Origin: Microbacterium oxydans
GTDB taxonomy: Bacteria > Actinomycetota > Actinomycetes > Actinomycetales > Microbacteriaceae
Assembly (NCBI RefSeq): GCF_006540085.1
Contig: NZ_BJOG01000004.1
Location: forward strand, 1-64,000
DNA length: 64,000 nt
Reading direction: 5' to 3'
This document shows positions 28,034 to 37,565 of the stretch, piece after piece (position 1 is the stretch's first letter; each line of letters starts with the position of its first letter). The position numbers and the translations under genes were made by a program. The notes below the pieces were generated by a model. It ran no database searches, was not told the origin of the DNA, and was given only the letters and a program-made list of their open reading frames with translations.

Positions 28034-29494
28034 TCAGACCGGCCGGCACAACGGCAGCGCGGCAGCGGTGAACGCCTGCGCCTGCTGACCGACGAGCCGC
28101 CTGGTCTCGCAGGACGCTTGGATCGCCGCCTGCTCGACCGCCGCCACCGCCGCGTCGAGCTCGTCCACGGTCGGCGCGGACACGGAGACGAGGCCGGAGA
28201 CGCGCAGGACGCCGTGCCCGGCAGTCAGGTCCGCCTCCTGCTGGAGCACGTCGTCCAGCTCGGCGCTGCTGGCCGCGTCGTCGATCTGCCCTATCTTGCG
28301 CCGCTGGGCGGCATCGGAGATGAGCTCGGTCTTCTTCTTCCGCAGGTCCCGCGCTGCTTGGTCGGCGCGAACCGGGGTGTAGTGCAGGGCGAGGGTGCGC
28401 AGGATGCCGTTGGACAGCACGAGCGGGGCAAGGAAGCCGGGATACACCTGCGAGCGAGGCCACTCGGTGATCCACAGCACCGCATGGTGCGCGGAGTCCG
28501 ACCGCAGCCGGTCCCAGGTCTCCGTGACCGCGACCGGGCCGGCCGTCGCCAGGTCACGGCCGAGGTCCCCGTGCCGCTCCAGCGCGGGCGCGGCGGCGGG
28601 GTCGTAGGCCGAGCGCAGGACGACGGCGACCTCGCCGGGCGCCAGCCACCCGGTCGACGTGAGCTCCGCCGCGCGCAACGCCGTCGTCAGCGTGCTCATC
28701 TCCTGCCGCAGCACCGCGGCCGCACCCCGTATCCCGCCACCGCTGGTCCTGATCTGCCGGGCGGCGGCCTTCATGTCGAGCGCGAGCGAGATGGTCGTCG
28801 CGTGGCGTTCTCCGGCGGGGCCGGCGCGGTCGATGAGCTCGGCGTAGGTGGTCGCGGCCCAGGAGCCGTCGTCGGTGCCGTGCGTGCGCCACCACTCCGC
28901 CAGGCCCGTCCCGGAATCCGGCAGGGTCCGCTCGGACACCTGGATGCGGGCGATCCGTCCGGAACGGCACGCGGCGGCCAGCACGCGGCCCCAGCCGGAG
29001 ACCCGGCGCTGCTGCTCACCCGGATCGAGCAAGACGAACGCGGGGTGGGAGACGCCTAGGATCGCGGTGAGGGTCTGTGCGTGCGGGTCGTGGATCATCG
29101 CAGCCCCGGTCTCGGGGTCCTCCCACTCCCGCAGCGGCGCCGCATCGCCCGGTAGGGAGAGCGTCCCGGCGGGGCGGGGCTTGATGACGCGGCGCCGGTA
29201 GACGAGCTGCCCGAGATAGGTCCGGGCGGCCCAGCGGGCGAGGACCGGCACCCACTCGATCACCTTCCGGCCCCCGGCAGGGATCACCGCGAGCAGGGCG
29301 CAGGTGCCCCAGACGGGTGCGGTCCAGGCGAAGCCCATCCCGCCGGCGGCGTAGAGGGAGAAGACGACCGTGAGCACCGCGACGCCCAGGACGATGAGCT
29401 GCGGCAGGGACAGGCCGAGCATGATGCCGCGCCTGGCGAGCCGGGAGAACTGCACCGGTGCCAGCGGGTAGTCGCTAGTCGAGTTCGTGACCAT
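28034..29494 (-). CDS. SCO6880-family type IV secretion protein
   Basis: This 486-residue protein starts with a PrgI-like part: two hydrophobic helices at ~28-48 and ~52-72 (LSLPQLIVLGVAVLTVVFSL). A long soluble region with LLDPGEQQRRVSGWGRVLAA and LHYTPVRADQAARDLRKKKT follows. This matches proteins found beside VirB4 ATPases in actinobacterial conjugative elements; the soluble part may stand in for the N-terminal part missing from the VirB4-like protein. It begins seven bases after the TrbL-like gene. Confidence 0.8.
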   Translation of the reverse strand: MVTNSTSDYPLAPVQFSRLARRGIMLGLSLPQLIVLGVAVLTVVFSLYAAGGMGFAWTAPVWGTCALLAVIPAGGRKVIEWVPVLARWAARTYLGQLVYRRRVIKPRPAGTLSLPGDAAPLREWEDPETGAAMIHDPHAQTLTAILGVSHPAFVLLDPGEQQRRVSGWGRVLAAACRSGRIARIQVSERTLPDSGTGLAEWWRTHGTDDGSWAATTYAELIDRAGPAGERHATTISLALDMKAAARQIRTSGGGIRGAAAVLRQEMSTLTTALRAAELTSTGWLAPGEVAVVLRSAYDPAAAPALERHGDLGRDLATAGPVAVTETWDRLRSDSAHHAVLWITEWPRSQVYPGFLAPLVLSNGILRTLALHYTPVRADQAARDLRKKKTELISDAAQRRKIGQIDDAASSAELDDVLQQEADLTAGHGVLRVSGLVSVSAPTVDELDAAVAAVEQAAIQASCETRRLVGQQAQAFTAAALPLCRPV

Positions 29495-29500
29495 CAGGTG

Positions 29501-30955
29501 TTACTCCTTCCCGGCCGGTGCGGACGATGGCGGAGGCGGCGGGTCCTGCCGGCGCCGAGGCGCGGGCGAGGACTCTGCAGGCCCGGGAGAGGGCGGCGTT
29601 GACGGTGCGGGACGCGGCGGGGTGCCCTGCGACGGCGGCGGGGATGCCTGCTCGGCCGCCGCGCCGGCCTGGCTGTCCGCCGCGCCGCCCACGGCTTTGC
29701 CTGCCTTCGGGCCGGCGGCCGCTGCGGCCTTGACCACGGCGGCTCCGATGACCACCGCGGCACCGACGGGCCCCGCGGCCGCACCGGGACCAGCCGCGCC
29801 AGCGCCGGCAGCTCCAGCCCCTGCTCCGGCACCGGATGTAGCGGCGCCGGTACCCGCCGTGCCCGCTCCCGCGCTGGCAGGGGCCGCAGCCGACGCACCG
29901 GGAGGAGGCGGGGGCGGTGTCGAGCCTCCGCCTGCGCCGCCTCCACCGCTTGGCGGGTTGCTGCCCGTGTCGGTGCCGCCGTCGAGGACCTTCTTGGCTG
30001 TGTCGGCCTGCGGGGCAGATGGCACCGGCACGGGCCGGTTCAGCGCGGACTTCGCCTCTTGCTCGGACGACATCGCGTGGTACATGTCGAAGCCGACGAA
30101 CGACAGGAACTTGTAGGTGATGTAGGGCGCGAACGCGGCGATGAACATCAGCACGACGCCGGCGATGGGGTCGGAGATGGAGGCCAGGTCGGCCTCGATC
30201 GGGGCCGAGACCTGCCCGATCGCGACGAGGAAGATCACGACGAGGACGAGCTTGGAGAAGATCAGGGCGATCACGAAGGCCGCCCACTTGGCGAACCAGC
30301 CCTTGGTCGCGTCCCACGTGGCCCCGGCCAGGGCGACCGGGCCGAATACGATCGCCACGAGCAGCAGCGCCTTGCGGATCAGCAGGGAGAACCACACGAT
30401 CGCCGCCGCCGATATGGCCAGGCCGGCGAGGAAGATCGTGAGGATCGCCCCGACGCCAGGGCCGCCGATGTTGATGGCGCCGAGGGCGACGGCGAGGAGC
30501 CCGATCTGGGTCCCCATCCCTTCCATCGTGTTGCCGGTAGCCTGCACGATCCCGACCGCGAGCTGATCGGTCACCTCCAACAGCAGCGCCGTCAGCGTGA
30601 TCACCAAGAAGCTGCCGAGGACGGACTTCGCCAGGCCGAGCGCCGCACGGCTGAGCGCGGTGGGGTCGCGGTGGACCAGGCCGGTGATGAGCTGGAGGCA
30701 GAAGAAGATCAGCATCACGAACACGGCGACACCGAAAAGGACGTTGTAGACGCCGACGTACTCGGCGCTCGTGACGTCGACGAGGGTCGTGGTGTCGAAC
30801 ACCCACCAGACGGCCTCGAACAGCCATGCGGCGGCCCCGGCCATCGCTTGCGCGAGCCAGTCGAACGGAGCCGCGATCAGGGAGGCGGTGCCTTCGCCGA
30901 CGGCGTCGCAGACGGAGGAGATGACCGGGACGTCGCAGACGCTCACCGCGCCCAC
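29501..30955 (-). CDS. TrbL/VirB6-like channel protein
   Basis: This 484-residue protein has about eight membrane helices in residues 25-300 and a Pro/Gly/Ala/Ser-rich, low-complexity tail of ~170 residues. The helix set with WFSLLIRKALLLVAIVFGPV and SDPIAGVVLMFIAAFAPYIT fits TrbL/VirB6, inner-membrane channel parts of type IV secretion. The tail is probably disordered and reaches into the cytoplasm or wall. Confidence 0.85.
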   Translation of the reverse strand: MGAVSVCDVPVISSVCDAVGEGTASLIAAPFDWLAQAMAGAAAWLFEAVWWVFDTTTLVDVTSAEYVGVYNVLFGVAVFVMLIFFCLQLITGLVHRDPTALSRAALGLAKSVLGSFLVITLTALLLEVTDQLAVGIVQATGNTMEGMGTQIGLLAVALGAINIGGPGVGAILTIFLAGLAISAAAIVWFSLLIRKALLLVAIVFGPVALAGATWDATKGWFAKWAAFVIALIFSKLVLVVIFLVAIGQVSAPIEADLASISDPIAGVVLMFIAAFAPYITYKFLSFVGFDMYHAMSSEQEAKSALNRPVPVPSAPQADTAKKVLDGGTDTGSNPPSGGGGAGGGSTPPPPPPGASAAAPASAGAGTAGTGAATSGAGAGAGAAGAGAAGPGAAAGPVGAAVVIGAAVVKAAAAAGPKAGKAVGGAADSQAGAAAEQASPPPSQGTPPRPAPSTPPSPGPAESSPAPRRRQDPPPPPSSAPAGKE

Positions 30956-30986
30956 CCCCGCCGTCGGAGGTCATGTCGGGTCGTCA

Positions 30987-31256
30987 TTAGACGGCCTGCC
31001 CGACGCCCCAGAAGAAGTTCACCAGCGTGACCGCGGCGCCGCAGATGATCGCCGCCCCGCAGGAGACGAGGACGCCGACCTTGCCGCGGCTGGCGAGGTG
31101 GGGGTTGCTGCTGTTCGATCCGAGACCCCAGACGATCGCGGAGACGATGAGCGCGAGGACGGAGAGGATCAGGCCCACCGTCATGACGGCGCCGACGATG
31201 ATGCGCAGCTGCTCGATGCCCGGAAGGCCCGAGCTGTTGGGGTCGATGTCGATCAC
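30987..31256 (-). CDS. Small two-helix membrane protein, pilin-like (DUF6112 type)
   Basis: This 89-residue protein has two hydrophobic helices (IIVGAVMTVGLILSVLALIV and VGVLVSCGAAIICGAAVTLV) joined by a short loop. That is the layout of VirB2-like pilins and of DUF6112 proteins that accompany TrbL in actinobacterial elements. GTG 31256 is chosen because AGGGAG lies seven bases before it; an ATG at 31307 has no such site. It resembles the next gene in sequence. Confidence 0.72.
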   Translation of the reverse strand: MIDIDPNSSGLPGIEQLRIIVGAVMTVGLILSVLALIVSAIVWGLGSNSSNPHLASRGKVGVLVSCGAAIICGAAVTLVNFFWGVGQAV

Positions 31257-31334
31257 GGTTGTGCTCCCTTGACTGGTCGAGACGGGGTTCTCGACGGTCA
31301 GGTGCACACCCGCTCCCAGCGCAGGCGGGGGCGG

Positions 31335-31601
31335 TCAGAGCCGGGTGCCGACGTCCAGGAGGAAGTTGAGCCAGGCAACGCCGGCGCCGGATAGCGCGGC
31401 GGCGCCGACCGCGACGAGCAGGCCGGTGCGCGCCTTGGTGGCGGCCTGGTAGTTGCCGCTGGCGGACGCGATCGCCCAGATGATGGCGCAGACGATGAGC
31501 ATGAGCACCGCGGTGACGAGCACGAACATCAGCAGCGCGCCGACGATGGACCGAAGGTCTGCGGCGCCGCCCACGCCGCCGAAGTCGGGGAACACGTCCA
31601 T
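31335..31601 (-). CDS. Second small two-helix membrane protein, pilin-like
   Basis: This 88-residue protein has helices LLMFVLVTAVLMLIVCAIIW and LLVAVGAAALSGAGVAWLNF. The C-terminal half aligns with the neighbouring 89-residue protein (pattern R/T-G-L/V-L-V, WLNF versus LVNFFW), so the two are paralogues. Start overlaps the stop of the hydrolase gene (ATGA). Confidence 0.72.
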   Translation of the reverse strand: MDVFPDFGGVGGAADLRSIVGALLMFVLVTAVLMLIVCAIIWAIASASGNYQAATKARTGLLVAVGAAALSGAGVAWLNFLLDVGTRL

Positions 31602-32776
31602 CACGCACCCCCGGCGGTGCAGAGGGCGGGGGCGGCTTCGCCGCCCGCAATCCCTTCGGCACCGTGTTCGGTGAGCCAGGCGTCGGAGTCCACCGGGTCC
31701 GCTCCTGCGCCGCCGGGGTGGACTTGTAGGTGGAGGTGCGGGCCGGTCGAGTGCCCGGAGGAGCCGACGTCTCCGATGTGCTGCCCGGCGGTCACGGTGT
31801 CGCCTTCGGCGACGTGGATGCCGTGCTGCCACATGTGCACATACATCGACGCGACCCGCTCACCGCCGACGGTGTGCTCGATGACGATGACCCCGCCACC
31901 TGCGTCGGTGTAGTTCGCGCGCACCACGACGCCGTCGGCGACGGCATAGATCGGGGTTCCATCGGGGGCAGCGAAGTCCGAGCCGGCGTGGAAGCGACGT
32001 TCCCCGGTGATCGGGTCATTGCGCCACCCGAACGGACTCGTCCGCACCCAGGTTCCCTCGGGAAGCGGGAGCACGATCCTGGTCGTCTCGGGCACGACCG
32101 GTGTCTCATCCCCGCCGCCGTTGCCGGAGGGCGCGGGTCGGGTGAGGGCGTCGAGGATCGCCTGCGCCACCGGCTGGTAGTTCTGATACCTGTCCGGGTA
32201 GGCGCTGACCTCGACGGCCTGCGCGGCCTCTCCGGGGTCGAGCTGCTGCCAGCCCGGGATGTCGAGCAGCCCCCGCGGGGACGGGTAGTTCGGGCCGGAC
32301 TCGCCGCCGTAGAACGCCCTGGCCTGGTATGTCGAGTCCATGAGCTCGGCGACGGTGCCCCAGCCGCTGGCGGGCCGCATCTGGAACAGGCCGAGCGAGT
32401 CATGATCCGACCCGTTGCCGTCGTGCGGGTAGTCCGCGGACTCGGGGTAGGCGCTGGTGTTGGCAAGCATCCGCAGGGTGGATTCGGTGAGGGCGGCCAT
32501 GAGTGCGATGAGCACCCCGTCGCGTCCGACGCCGGTGGTCTGCCTGCCGACCGTGATGATCGTCGCCGCGTGCGTGAGCTGTTGCCGGTCCAGCGTGACC
32601 GTCTCCCCGTTGCGGGTGGTGGCGGTCAGCGAGTCCGGGATCGGGCCGACCGCGAGTGAGCCGGGCGTGCAGACGGCGGCGGTCGCGGAGGTGCCGCCGA
32701 GGGCGGCGACGCCCAGCAGGGCCGTGGAGGGCCCGATGAGCAGCAGGGTGAGGGCGAGGACGGCGAGCTTCTTCAT
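31601..32776 (-). CDS. Secreted cell-wall hydrolase with M23 peptidase domain
   Basis: This 391-residue protein has a signal peptide (MKKLAVLALTLLLIGPSTAL), a lysozyme-like segment around LIALMAALTESTLRM and DSLGLFQMRPASGWG, and a C-terminal M23 domain. The zinc ligands are seen in FHAGSDFAAP and HLHLQVHP. Conjugative elements use such enzymes to open the peptidoglycan for the channel. The two-domain order matches VirB1-like/M23 proteins of Gram-positive elements. Confidence 0.9.
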   Translation of the reverse strand: MKKLAVLALTLLLIGPSTALLGVAALGGTSATAAVCTPGSLAVGPIPDSLTATTRNGETVTLDRQQLTHAATIITVGRQTTGVGRDGVLIALMAALTESTLRMLANTSAYPESADYPHDGNGSDHDSLGLFQMRPASGWGTVAELMDSTYQARAFYGGESGPNYPSPRGLLDIPGWQQLDPGEAAQAVEVSAYPDRYQNYQPVAQAILDALTRPAPSGNGGGDETPVVPETTRIVLPLPEGTWVRTSPFGWRNDPITGERRFHAGSDFAAPDGTPIYAVADGVVVRANYTDAGGGVIVIEHTVGGERVASMYVHMWQHGIHVAEGDTVTAGQHIGDVGSSGHSTGPHLHLQVHPGGAGADPVDSDAWLTEHGAEGIAGGEAAPALCTAGGA

Positions 32777-32791
32777 CGCGACGCTCCCGGC

Positions 32792-33490
32792 TCAGTGCAG
32801 CGGGGTGTCGAGCTCGGACAGCCGCAGCACCTCGCACGAACCTGATGCCGCGCCGTGGCCGGGCGTGGGCGGGGTGCAGACGAGGAACACGGTGAACGCG
32901 ACCGGGCGGGACGCCTCTACCGGCGTCGTGCCCCAGGTGCCGTCGCGGTGCCGGGTGCCCTCGAAGGTGTAGGCGATTGCCCCGGCCGGGATCTGGCCGG
33001 GGGCGGCTTGATCGACGGCGGTCTCCCACGCCTCCGGGATGAACACCTCGTCGATGGTGAGCCACTGGCGCGTCGCGTACTGGCGCAGCTGCGCCCACGC
33101 CTCCGTCGTCGGGAGGTAGGCGCGTACGTCGCCCACGAACGCATCCGCCTCGGAACCGTGGGCGGCATCCGCGAGCACCTGCGCATAGTCCGAAGGCGTG
33201 TGCCCGGTCGTGGTGTCCCAGGTGAACAGCGCGGTCGCGACCGCGCGGGCGAACGCTTCCGGGCCGAGCCTTTGCGGCAGCGGCTCCAGCTCACCGCCCG
33301 GCATCGGGCCGGGCGTCACTGGCGTCGTGGTGGAGGGTCGTTCGCTCGGTGCCGGGTCGGCCGGGGCGGCGGGGCCGCGGACGAGTCCGTAGATGCCGAT
33401 GCCGACGAGGATCAGCAGGGCGAGGCCTGCGGCAGTGGCGGCGATCAGCAGGCGACGACGGCGACGGTCATCGGGGGCGGCGGGGTCCAT
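32792..33490 (-). CDS. Single-pass membrane protein of the transfer complex
   Basis: This 232-residue protein has a basic cytoplasmic start, one membrane helix (LLIAATAAGLALLILVGIGI), a Pro/Thr-rich linker and an outside domain from ~68. The layout recalls VirB8/TcpC-type subunits, but I cannot confirm the family by motif. ATG 33490 has GGAAGGACC upstream. The longer open frame in this phase covers the ParB-like gene and is excluded. Confidence 0.68.
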   Translation of the reverse strand: MDPAAPDDRRRRRLLIAATAAGLALLILVGIGIYGLVRGPAAPADPAPSERPSTTTPVTPGPMPGGELEPLPQRLGPEAFARAVATALFTWDTTTGHTPSDYAQVLADAAHGSEADAFVGDVRAYLPTTEAWAQLRQYATRQWLTIDEVFIPEAWETAVDQAAPGQIPAGAIAYTFEGTRHRDGTWGTTPVEASRPVAFTVFLVCTPPTPGHGAASGSCEVLRLSELDTPLH

Positions 33491-33561
33491 GAACAGGGGT
33501 CCTTCCCGGACGGCAACAAGGGGATGCGTGGCTGCCAGGAAGGTGCGCGCCACCGCCCTGT

Positions 33562-34635
33562 TCAGGCGGTCTGCTCGGGCCGGCCCTCCCGGGCGACGCG
33601 CGCGGCATCGGCGAACGCGACGGTGCCGGCGATCGTCTCCTCGAACCGTGCCCATTGCTCGGTGGTGAGTGCCGGGCCGACCTCGGTGGGGTCGTAGTGC
33701 TTCCACCACGAGGCCATGTCGTCCCACGTCGCGGTGAACACGGTCAGAGGGAACGGCACCGGGAGGCCCGGCTCCACCGCCGTCAGTGCGGGCCGCTTCG
33801 CCTTCCTGCCGGTCTTGGCTGCCTTGACGCGGGCGAGCGCGGACTGCGCCAACTGCTCCAGCTCTGCGGCCTTCGCCTCCCGCTCCGCGGCCCGCACCGC
33901 ATCCGCTTCGGTACGGGCCCGCTCGCGCAGCCCGGCGGGCTGTGCCAGGTCGGCGGCGAGCTGATCGAGCTCCGCCAGCGACAGCTCCGCGTTCACGCGC
34001 AGATGCGACGGATAGACGCTGCCGCCGGTCTTGATCCGCTCGATCTCCTGCGCGGCGCGCGCCCGCACCGCCTCGGGCTGGGACTCGTCCGCGGCGAGGT
34101 CTTCCAGCCGGCCGATGCGCTCCAACGTCGTGTATGAGGCGCGGCCAGTGACCATCCGAGCGGCCTGCGCGCGGGTCTTGCCCTGCTCGATCTGCGGTGG
34201 TGCCAAATTGGCACCACCGTCTTCTGCATCTTCGGCGGACGTTTGGAACCTGGTGGCCTCCTGTCGGCGGGCGGCGTCCTCGGCCAGCAGGGCCTTCAGC
34301 TCGCGGTAGAGGGCGGCAGCTTCGAGCTGGGTGAGGGGCTTGTGGAGCTGGTTGTCGTCCTGCTCCGCCAGGAGCTGCCCGAGCCGGTCGGAGACCCCGG
34401 ACCGCACCCACACGTTGACGGTCTTGATGCCGAGCAGCTTGATCGCCGCGAGCCGGCGGGCTCCGCAGATCAGGTGCCCGTCGAGGGTGACCGTGATCGG
34501 CTGCAGCAGCCCGTGGCGACGGATCGACTCGACCAATGGGGTCAGGTCGCCGTGGTCGTGCCGGTGCCGCGCGCCGACGATGATCGAATCGACCGCGCGC
34601 TCCAGCTCGATGCGTCCTTCCAGTGGCGTGCTCAT
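33562..34635 (-). CDS. ParB-like nuclease-domain protein
   Basis: This 357-residue protein has an N-terminal ParB/sulfiredoxin fold (about 1-110) with the pattern LTPLVESIRRHGLLQPITV and HLICGARRLAAIKLLG. A helical and coiled region with KTRAQAARMV follows, then a ~60-residue C-terminal part with WWKHYDP. Such proteins on mobile elements act in partition or transcription. ATG 34635 overlaps the stop of the upstream gene. Confidence 0.8.
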   Translation of the reverse strand: MSTPLEGRIELERAVDSIIVGARHRHDHGDLTPLVESIRRHGLLQPITVTLDGHLICGARRLAAIKLLGIKTVNVWVRSGVSDRLGQLLAEQDDNQLHKPLTQLEAAALYRELKALLAEDAARRQEATRFQTSAEDAEDGGANLAPPQIEQGKTRAQAARMVTGRASYTTLERIGRLEDLAADESQPEAVRARAAQEIERIKTGGSVYPSHLRVNAELSLAELDQLAADLAQPAGLRERARTEADAVRAAEREAKAAELEQLAQSALARVKAAKTGRKAKRPALTAVEPGLPVPFPLTVFTATWDDMASWWKHYDPTEVGPALTTEQWARFEETIAGTVAFADAARVAREGRPEQTA

Positions 34636-35495
34636 GACCCGCCGCTCCCGGCACCGAATCTGGGTGCGGCGAGTCCGGCGGTGATCACGAGGTTGTCGTC
34701 TGTGAGGAGTGCTCGCAGCGGCTGGCCGATTAGCAGGCGGCGGAGCATTCCGCGGCCGGCGTTCGTGTGCGTGAGGGCCGGGTCGGGAACGCCGAGCACG
34801 ACCCGCAGCAGCGCCGTCCAGGAGGCGCTGGGGAGGTCGAGGAGGGCGCGGGCCTGCCGGTCACGGCGCAGCACCTCGAACGCCGACGCCCGCGACACCG
34901 ACTCCGCGAGCCGCGTAGTGATGTACTCGACCGCAGCCCGCGCCGTCGCAGGCTCCCACCCGACCCAGCTCAGGAACGCGATGGTGTCCTCGATCGCGGC
35001 GGTCACATTCACTGCCCGCTCCGGCACCGCATCGCCATCGGCATCCGGCTCCCCGTCGGTGAAGGGATCGAACCGGAACGCGGGGTGGTAGTCGGGCAGC
35101 GGGTTCTCCCGATCGCTGAACCGCTCCGCGTCATGGAACACCGAGTAGCGGGGCCGGCGGGCCTGGTGGACGGAGCACAGCAGCCCGTTGCCGCGCTCCT
35201 CCGCGGTGCATGTCACCTGCACCGCCCGCGTGATCACCGCCCACGGGTCCTCCGCCCGGCGGGTCGCGGCACCGCGCATCGCCTCGAATGCCGCAGACGC
35301 CGCCTCCCACGGGTCCAGCCCGTGCTTGCGGGCCAGCGCCGCGTACTTTCTCGCCGCATGTTCCATGAGCGCAGCGGCCTCCGGGTCATGGCGCCACGCT
35401 CCGCGCCCCGCCTCGTGGAGGCGGGTGAGCAGGGCGCGCAGCGCCTCCGAGTCCTCGAATCGTGCCCGCCGGTCGCGGGCCGTGGCAGTCTCCAT
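34632..35495 (-). CDS. Element protein of unknown function (287 aa)
   Basis: It is a mostly helical soluble protein. Features include KYAALARKHGLDPWEAASAA, WAVITRAVQVTCTAEERGNG and a C-terminal NAGRGMLRRLLIGQPLRALL. The first half faintly recalls region 2 of small sigma factors, but I see no firm match. It is coupled to the ParB-like gene by a four-base overlap. ATG 35495 follows AGGAGGTGCC, a strong ribosome site. Confidence 0.65.
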   Translation of the reverse strand: METATARDRRARFEDSEALRALLTRLHEAGRGAWRHDPEAAALMEHAARKYAALARKHGLDPWEAASAAFEAMRGAATRRAEDPWAVITRAVQVTCTAEERGNGLLCSVHQARRPRYSVFHDAERFSDRENPLPDYHPAFRFDPFTDGEPDADGDAVPERAVNVTAAIEDTIAFLSWVGWEPATARAAVEYITTRLAESVSRASAFEVLRRDRQARALLDLPSASWTALLRVVLGVPDPALTHTNAGRGMLRRLLIGQPLRALLTDDNLVITAGLAAPRFGAGSGGS

Positions 35496-35575
35496 GACGG
35501 CACCTCCTGACAGGCAGGTGCGCACACGGCCCCCAGTGGCCTGGCTTCGCGCCGTCGCGCCGGGGGCGAACATGG

Positions 35576-36007
35576 TTACCCGAGCCCGATCCCGGAGCGC
35601 GACACCCAGGAGTAGTGCTCCCCGGACCCGCGGCCGAACGCCGTCACGGGCGGCAGCTTCCGGGCACGCTCGCTCACGAACCGGACACCCGTGCGTGCCC
35701 CGGTGCGCGTCGCCCGGTATGCCTGGCCGGGAACAAGGCGGGAGCGGCGGGCGAGCTCGGCCTGGAAGTCGATGCCCCGCCCAGCGATCCGGGCCGAGCG
35801 AGAGGCCATGAGGTCGGTCGGGCGCACCCACTCCACGCCCGGCCGTTGCTTCTTCGCCGCCTCCGTGGCGTCTTGGGTCAGCGACGGGTCGCGGTGCCGG
35901 GCGAGCGCCGAGGTCTCGCGCTCCCGCGGCGTCTCGTCGCGCTCCCGCTGGTCGGGCTCGCGCTCGACCTGCTCGTGGAGAGCGGTCGTGTGCTGGTCGT
36001 CGTTCAT
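35576..36007 (-). CDS. Element protein of unknown function (143 aa)
   Basis: The N-terminal half is highly charged (Glu, Arg, Gln), the C-terminal half basic with PTDLMASRSARIAGRGIDFQ. There is no membrane helix and no cysteine. Its start overlaps the end of the DUF2637 gene by four bases. I do not recognise the family. Confidence 0.62.
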   Translation of the reverse strand: MNDDQHTTALHEQVEREPDQRERDETPRERETSALARHRDPSLTQDATEAAKKQRPGVEWVRPTDLMASRSARIAGRGIDFQAELARRSRLVPGQAYRATRTGARTGVRFVSERARKLPPVTAFGRGSGEHYSWVSRSGIGLG

Positions 36008-36651
36008 GGCGTCTCCTCCTGACTCCTCGTCGTTGCGGGCGGGGCGAACCAGCGGCCCACGGTGGATGGGTGCACGCCCAGGCGCCGGGCGATGGACTTG
36101 TTCGACCAGCCCTCCTCCCGCAGGCGCGCCGCGAGCTCCCGGCCTACCTGGCGCACAGGCACGACTGTCGGCGGCGCCGGCGCAGCATCAGGCATGTCCT
36201 CATCAGGCGCAGACTCCTCGGCGGGCTCGATGCTCACGGGAAGGGGGCGGGTGAGGATCACGGTGAGGTGTGTGATCGCCAGCAGCACCAGCGGCGGCAC
36301 CGCCGCCACGCACGCGGCGAGCACGCCCGGCACGTCGGCGTCGGCCGCAACGACGGCGTGGATCGCGTTCGCCGTCACCGACACCAGCGCACCGGCCGCG
36401 AGCAGCAGCCACGGGTACCAAGCCGACCGCTGGCCCCCGAGGGCGACGACAGCGACCGTGGCGACGACGATGATCCCGTCGACGATGAGCGGCCACGCCC
36501 ACGCTTGCCCGGCATCCACGCCCGAGCGGCGAGCGAGGTCCGCGAGGGCGGTGAACGAGAGCCAGAACGCGCCGGCCGCGATGAACACCGTCCCGGCCAC
36601 GGCCGTCACGACCGCGACCCGCCCGCCCCGCGTCCGCACCGCGGAACTCAT
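36004..36651 (-). CDS. DUF2637 membrane protein with C-terminal helix-turn-helix
   Basis: This 215-residue protein has four membrane helices in residues 10-135, with WLSFTALADLARRSGV and AWAWPLIVDGIIVVATVAVV as DUF2637 signatures. The last 50 residues hold a helix-turn-helix (REEGWSNKSIARRLGVHPST) ending in GRWF. DUF2637 proteins (SpdA/SpdB-like in Streptomyces plasmids) are tied to plasmid spread. The combination suggests DNA brought to the membrane. Confidence 0.82.
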   Translation of the reverse strand: MSSAVRTRGGRVAVVTAVAGTVFIAAGAFWLSFTALADLARRSGVDAGQAWAWPLIVDGIIVVATVAVVALGGQRSAWYPWLLLAAGALVSVTANAIHAVVAADADVPGVLAACVAAVPPLVLLAITHLTVILTRPLPVSIEPAEESAPDEDMPDAAPAPPTVVPVRQVGRELAARLREEGWSNKSIARRLGVHPSTVGRWFAPPATTRSQEETP

Positions 36652-37565
36652 GAGAGCACCTGCCCCGTGAGCCGCGCCGGCTGGCGCGAGGCATCGCTCT
36701 GCCCGACGACGGACGCGGGCTGGGCGTGCGTGGCGCGGTACGCAGAGCGGATCGTCGTCTCGATCTCCCGTTGCGGGAGGCCGACCCGTTCGCCCGCTGG
36801 GGCGAGCGCGTCGACCATCTCGGGCAGCGACAGGCCCGCCTCCGCGAGACGGCACGATGCCCAGAACAGGCCGCGGTTGCGCTCGCCCTCGGCGCGCATC
36901 CCGACCCATGCGGCCAGCCGCGCCGCGTCCTGCGAGCGGATCGGGCCGCGCGCCTGGTGCGGGGCAGGCTCCGGGCGCGGGTCGAGGAAGCCCCGCAGTC
37001 GAGCCGCATCCACGGGTCCTGGCACACGGTCGGCGCCGGCGACGAACTCGTAGGTACCGGAGCTGGTCACGGCCGAGGGCGGGACGATGATGTAGCCGCC
37101 GTCGCCGCGGAAGTCGACATGCGCCTTCGCTGCCTGCCACGACCGCTGCGGCCGGTCCGGGTCGGCCGGGAAGTAGAAGTGCGCACCGCCCGACGCCGAC
37201 CTGACCACGGCCAGCCACCCCGGCACCAGGCCGGCACGGCGGGCGCGCTCGAACGCCGCGAACCCGTCACCGCCGGGCTTGCGGTCCACATCGACGACCT
37301 CGACCCCGGAGGCAGCGCCGGTCGGGATGCCGATGTTCGCCGACGGCCAGCGCCGCCACCACGCCGCCACCTGACGGGTCTCGGTGGTTGCCGTGTGGAA
37401 CCCGCCGGGCTGCGCCTGCGGGTTCTCCTCGTCGGGCTTCAACAGCGGGTTCTTCGCGCCCGGCACGCACGGGAACACCGGCACCCCAGCAGCCGCGAGC
37501 CGTGCGGCGGCCTGCGGCAATGGAAGGCCTGACACCGAGGCGAGGACGCTGGCGACGCTCATCAC
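36648..37565 (-). CDS. Prim-pol (bifunctional primase/polymerase) domain protein
   Basis: This 305-residue protein has a prim-pol domain in residues 15-200: the catalytic pair in VEVVDVDRKPGGDG and the later His in GGAHFYFPAD. A helical C-terminal part (ERNRGLFWASCRLAEAGLS) looks like PriCT. There is no helicase domain, so it would need a partner. It is coupled to the ArdC-like and DUF2637 genes by four-base overlaps and probably primes element replication or second-strand synthesis. Confidence 0.85.
   Translation of the reverse strand: MMSVASVLASVSGLPLPQAAARLAAAGVPVFPCVPGAKNPLLKPDEENPQAQPGGFHTATTETRQVAAWWRRWPSANIGIPTGAASGVEVVDVDRKPGGDGFAAFERARRAGLVPGWLAVVRSASGGAHFYFPADPDRPQRSWQAAKAHVDFRGDGGYIIVPPSAVTSSGTYEFVAGADRVPGPVDAARLRGFLDPRPEPAPHQARGPIRSQDAARLAAWVGMRAEGERNRGLFWASCRLAEAGLSLPEMVDALAPAGERVGLPQREIETTIRSAYRATHAQPASVVGQSDASRQPARLTGQVLS

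Noticed and set aside
34632..35495. Sigma factor on the element
   Set aside because: Helical pattern alone; regions 2.4 and 4.2 could not be identified.
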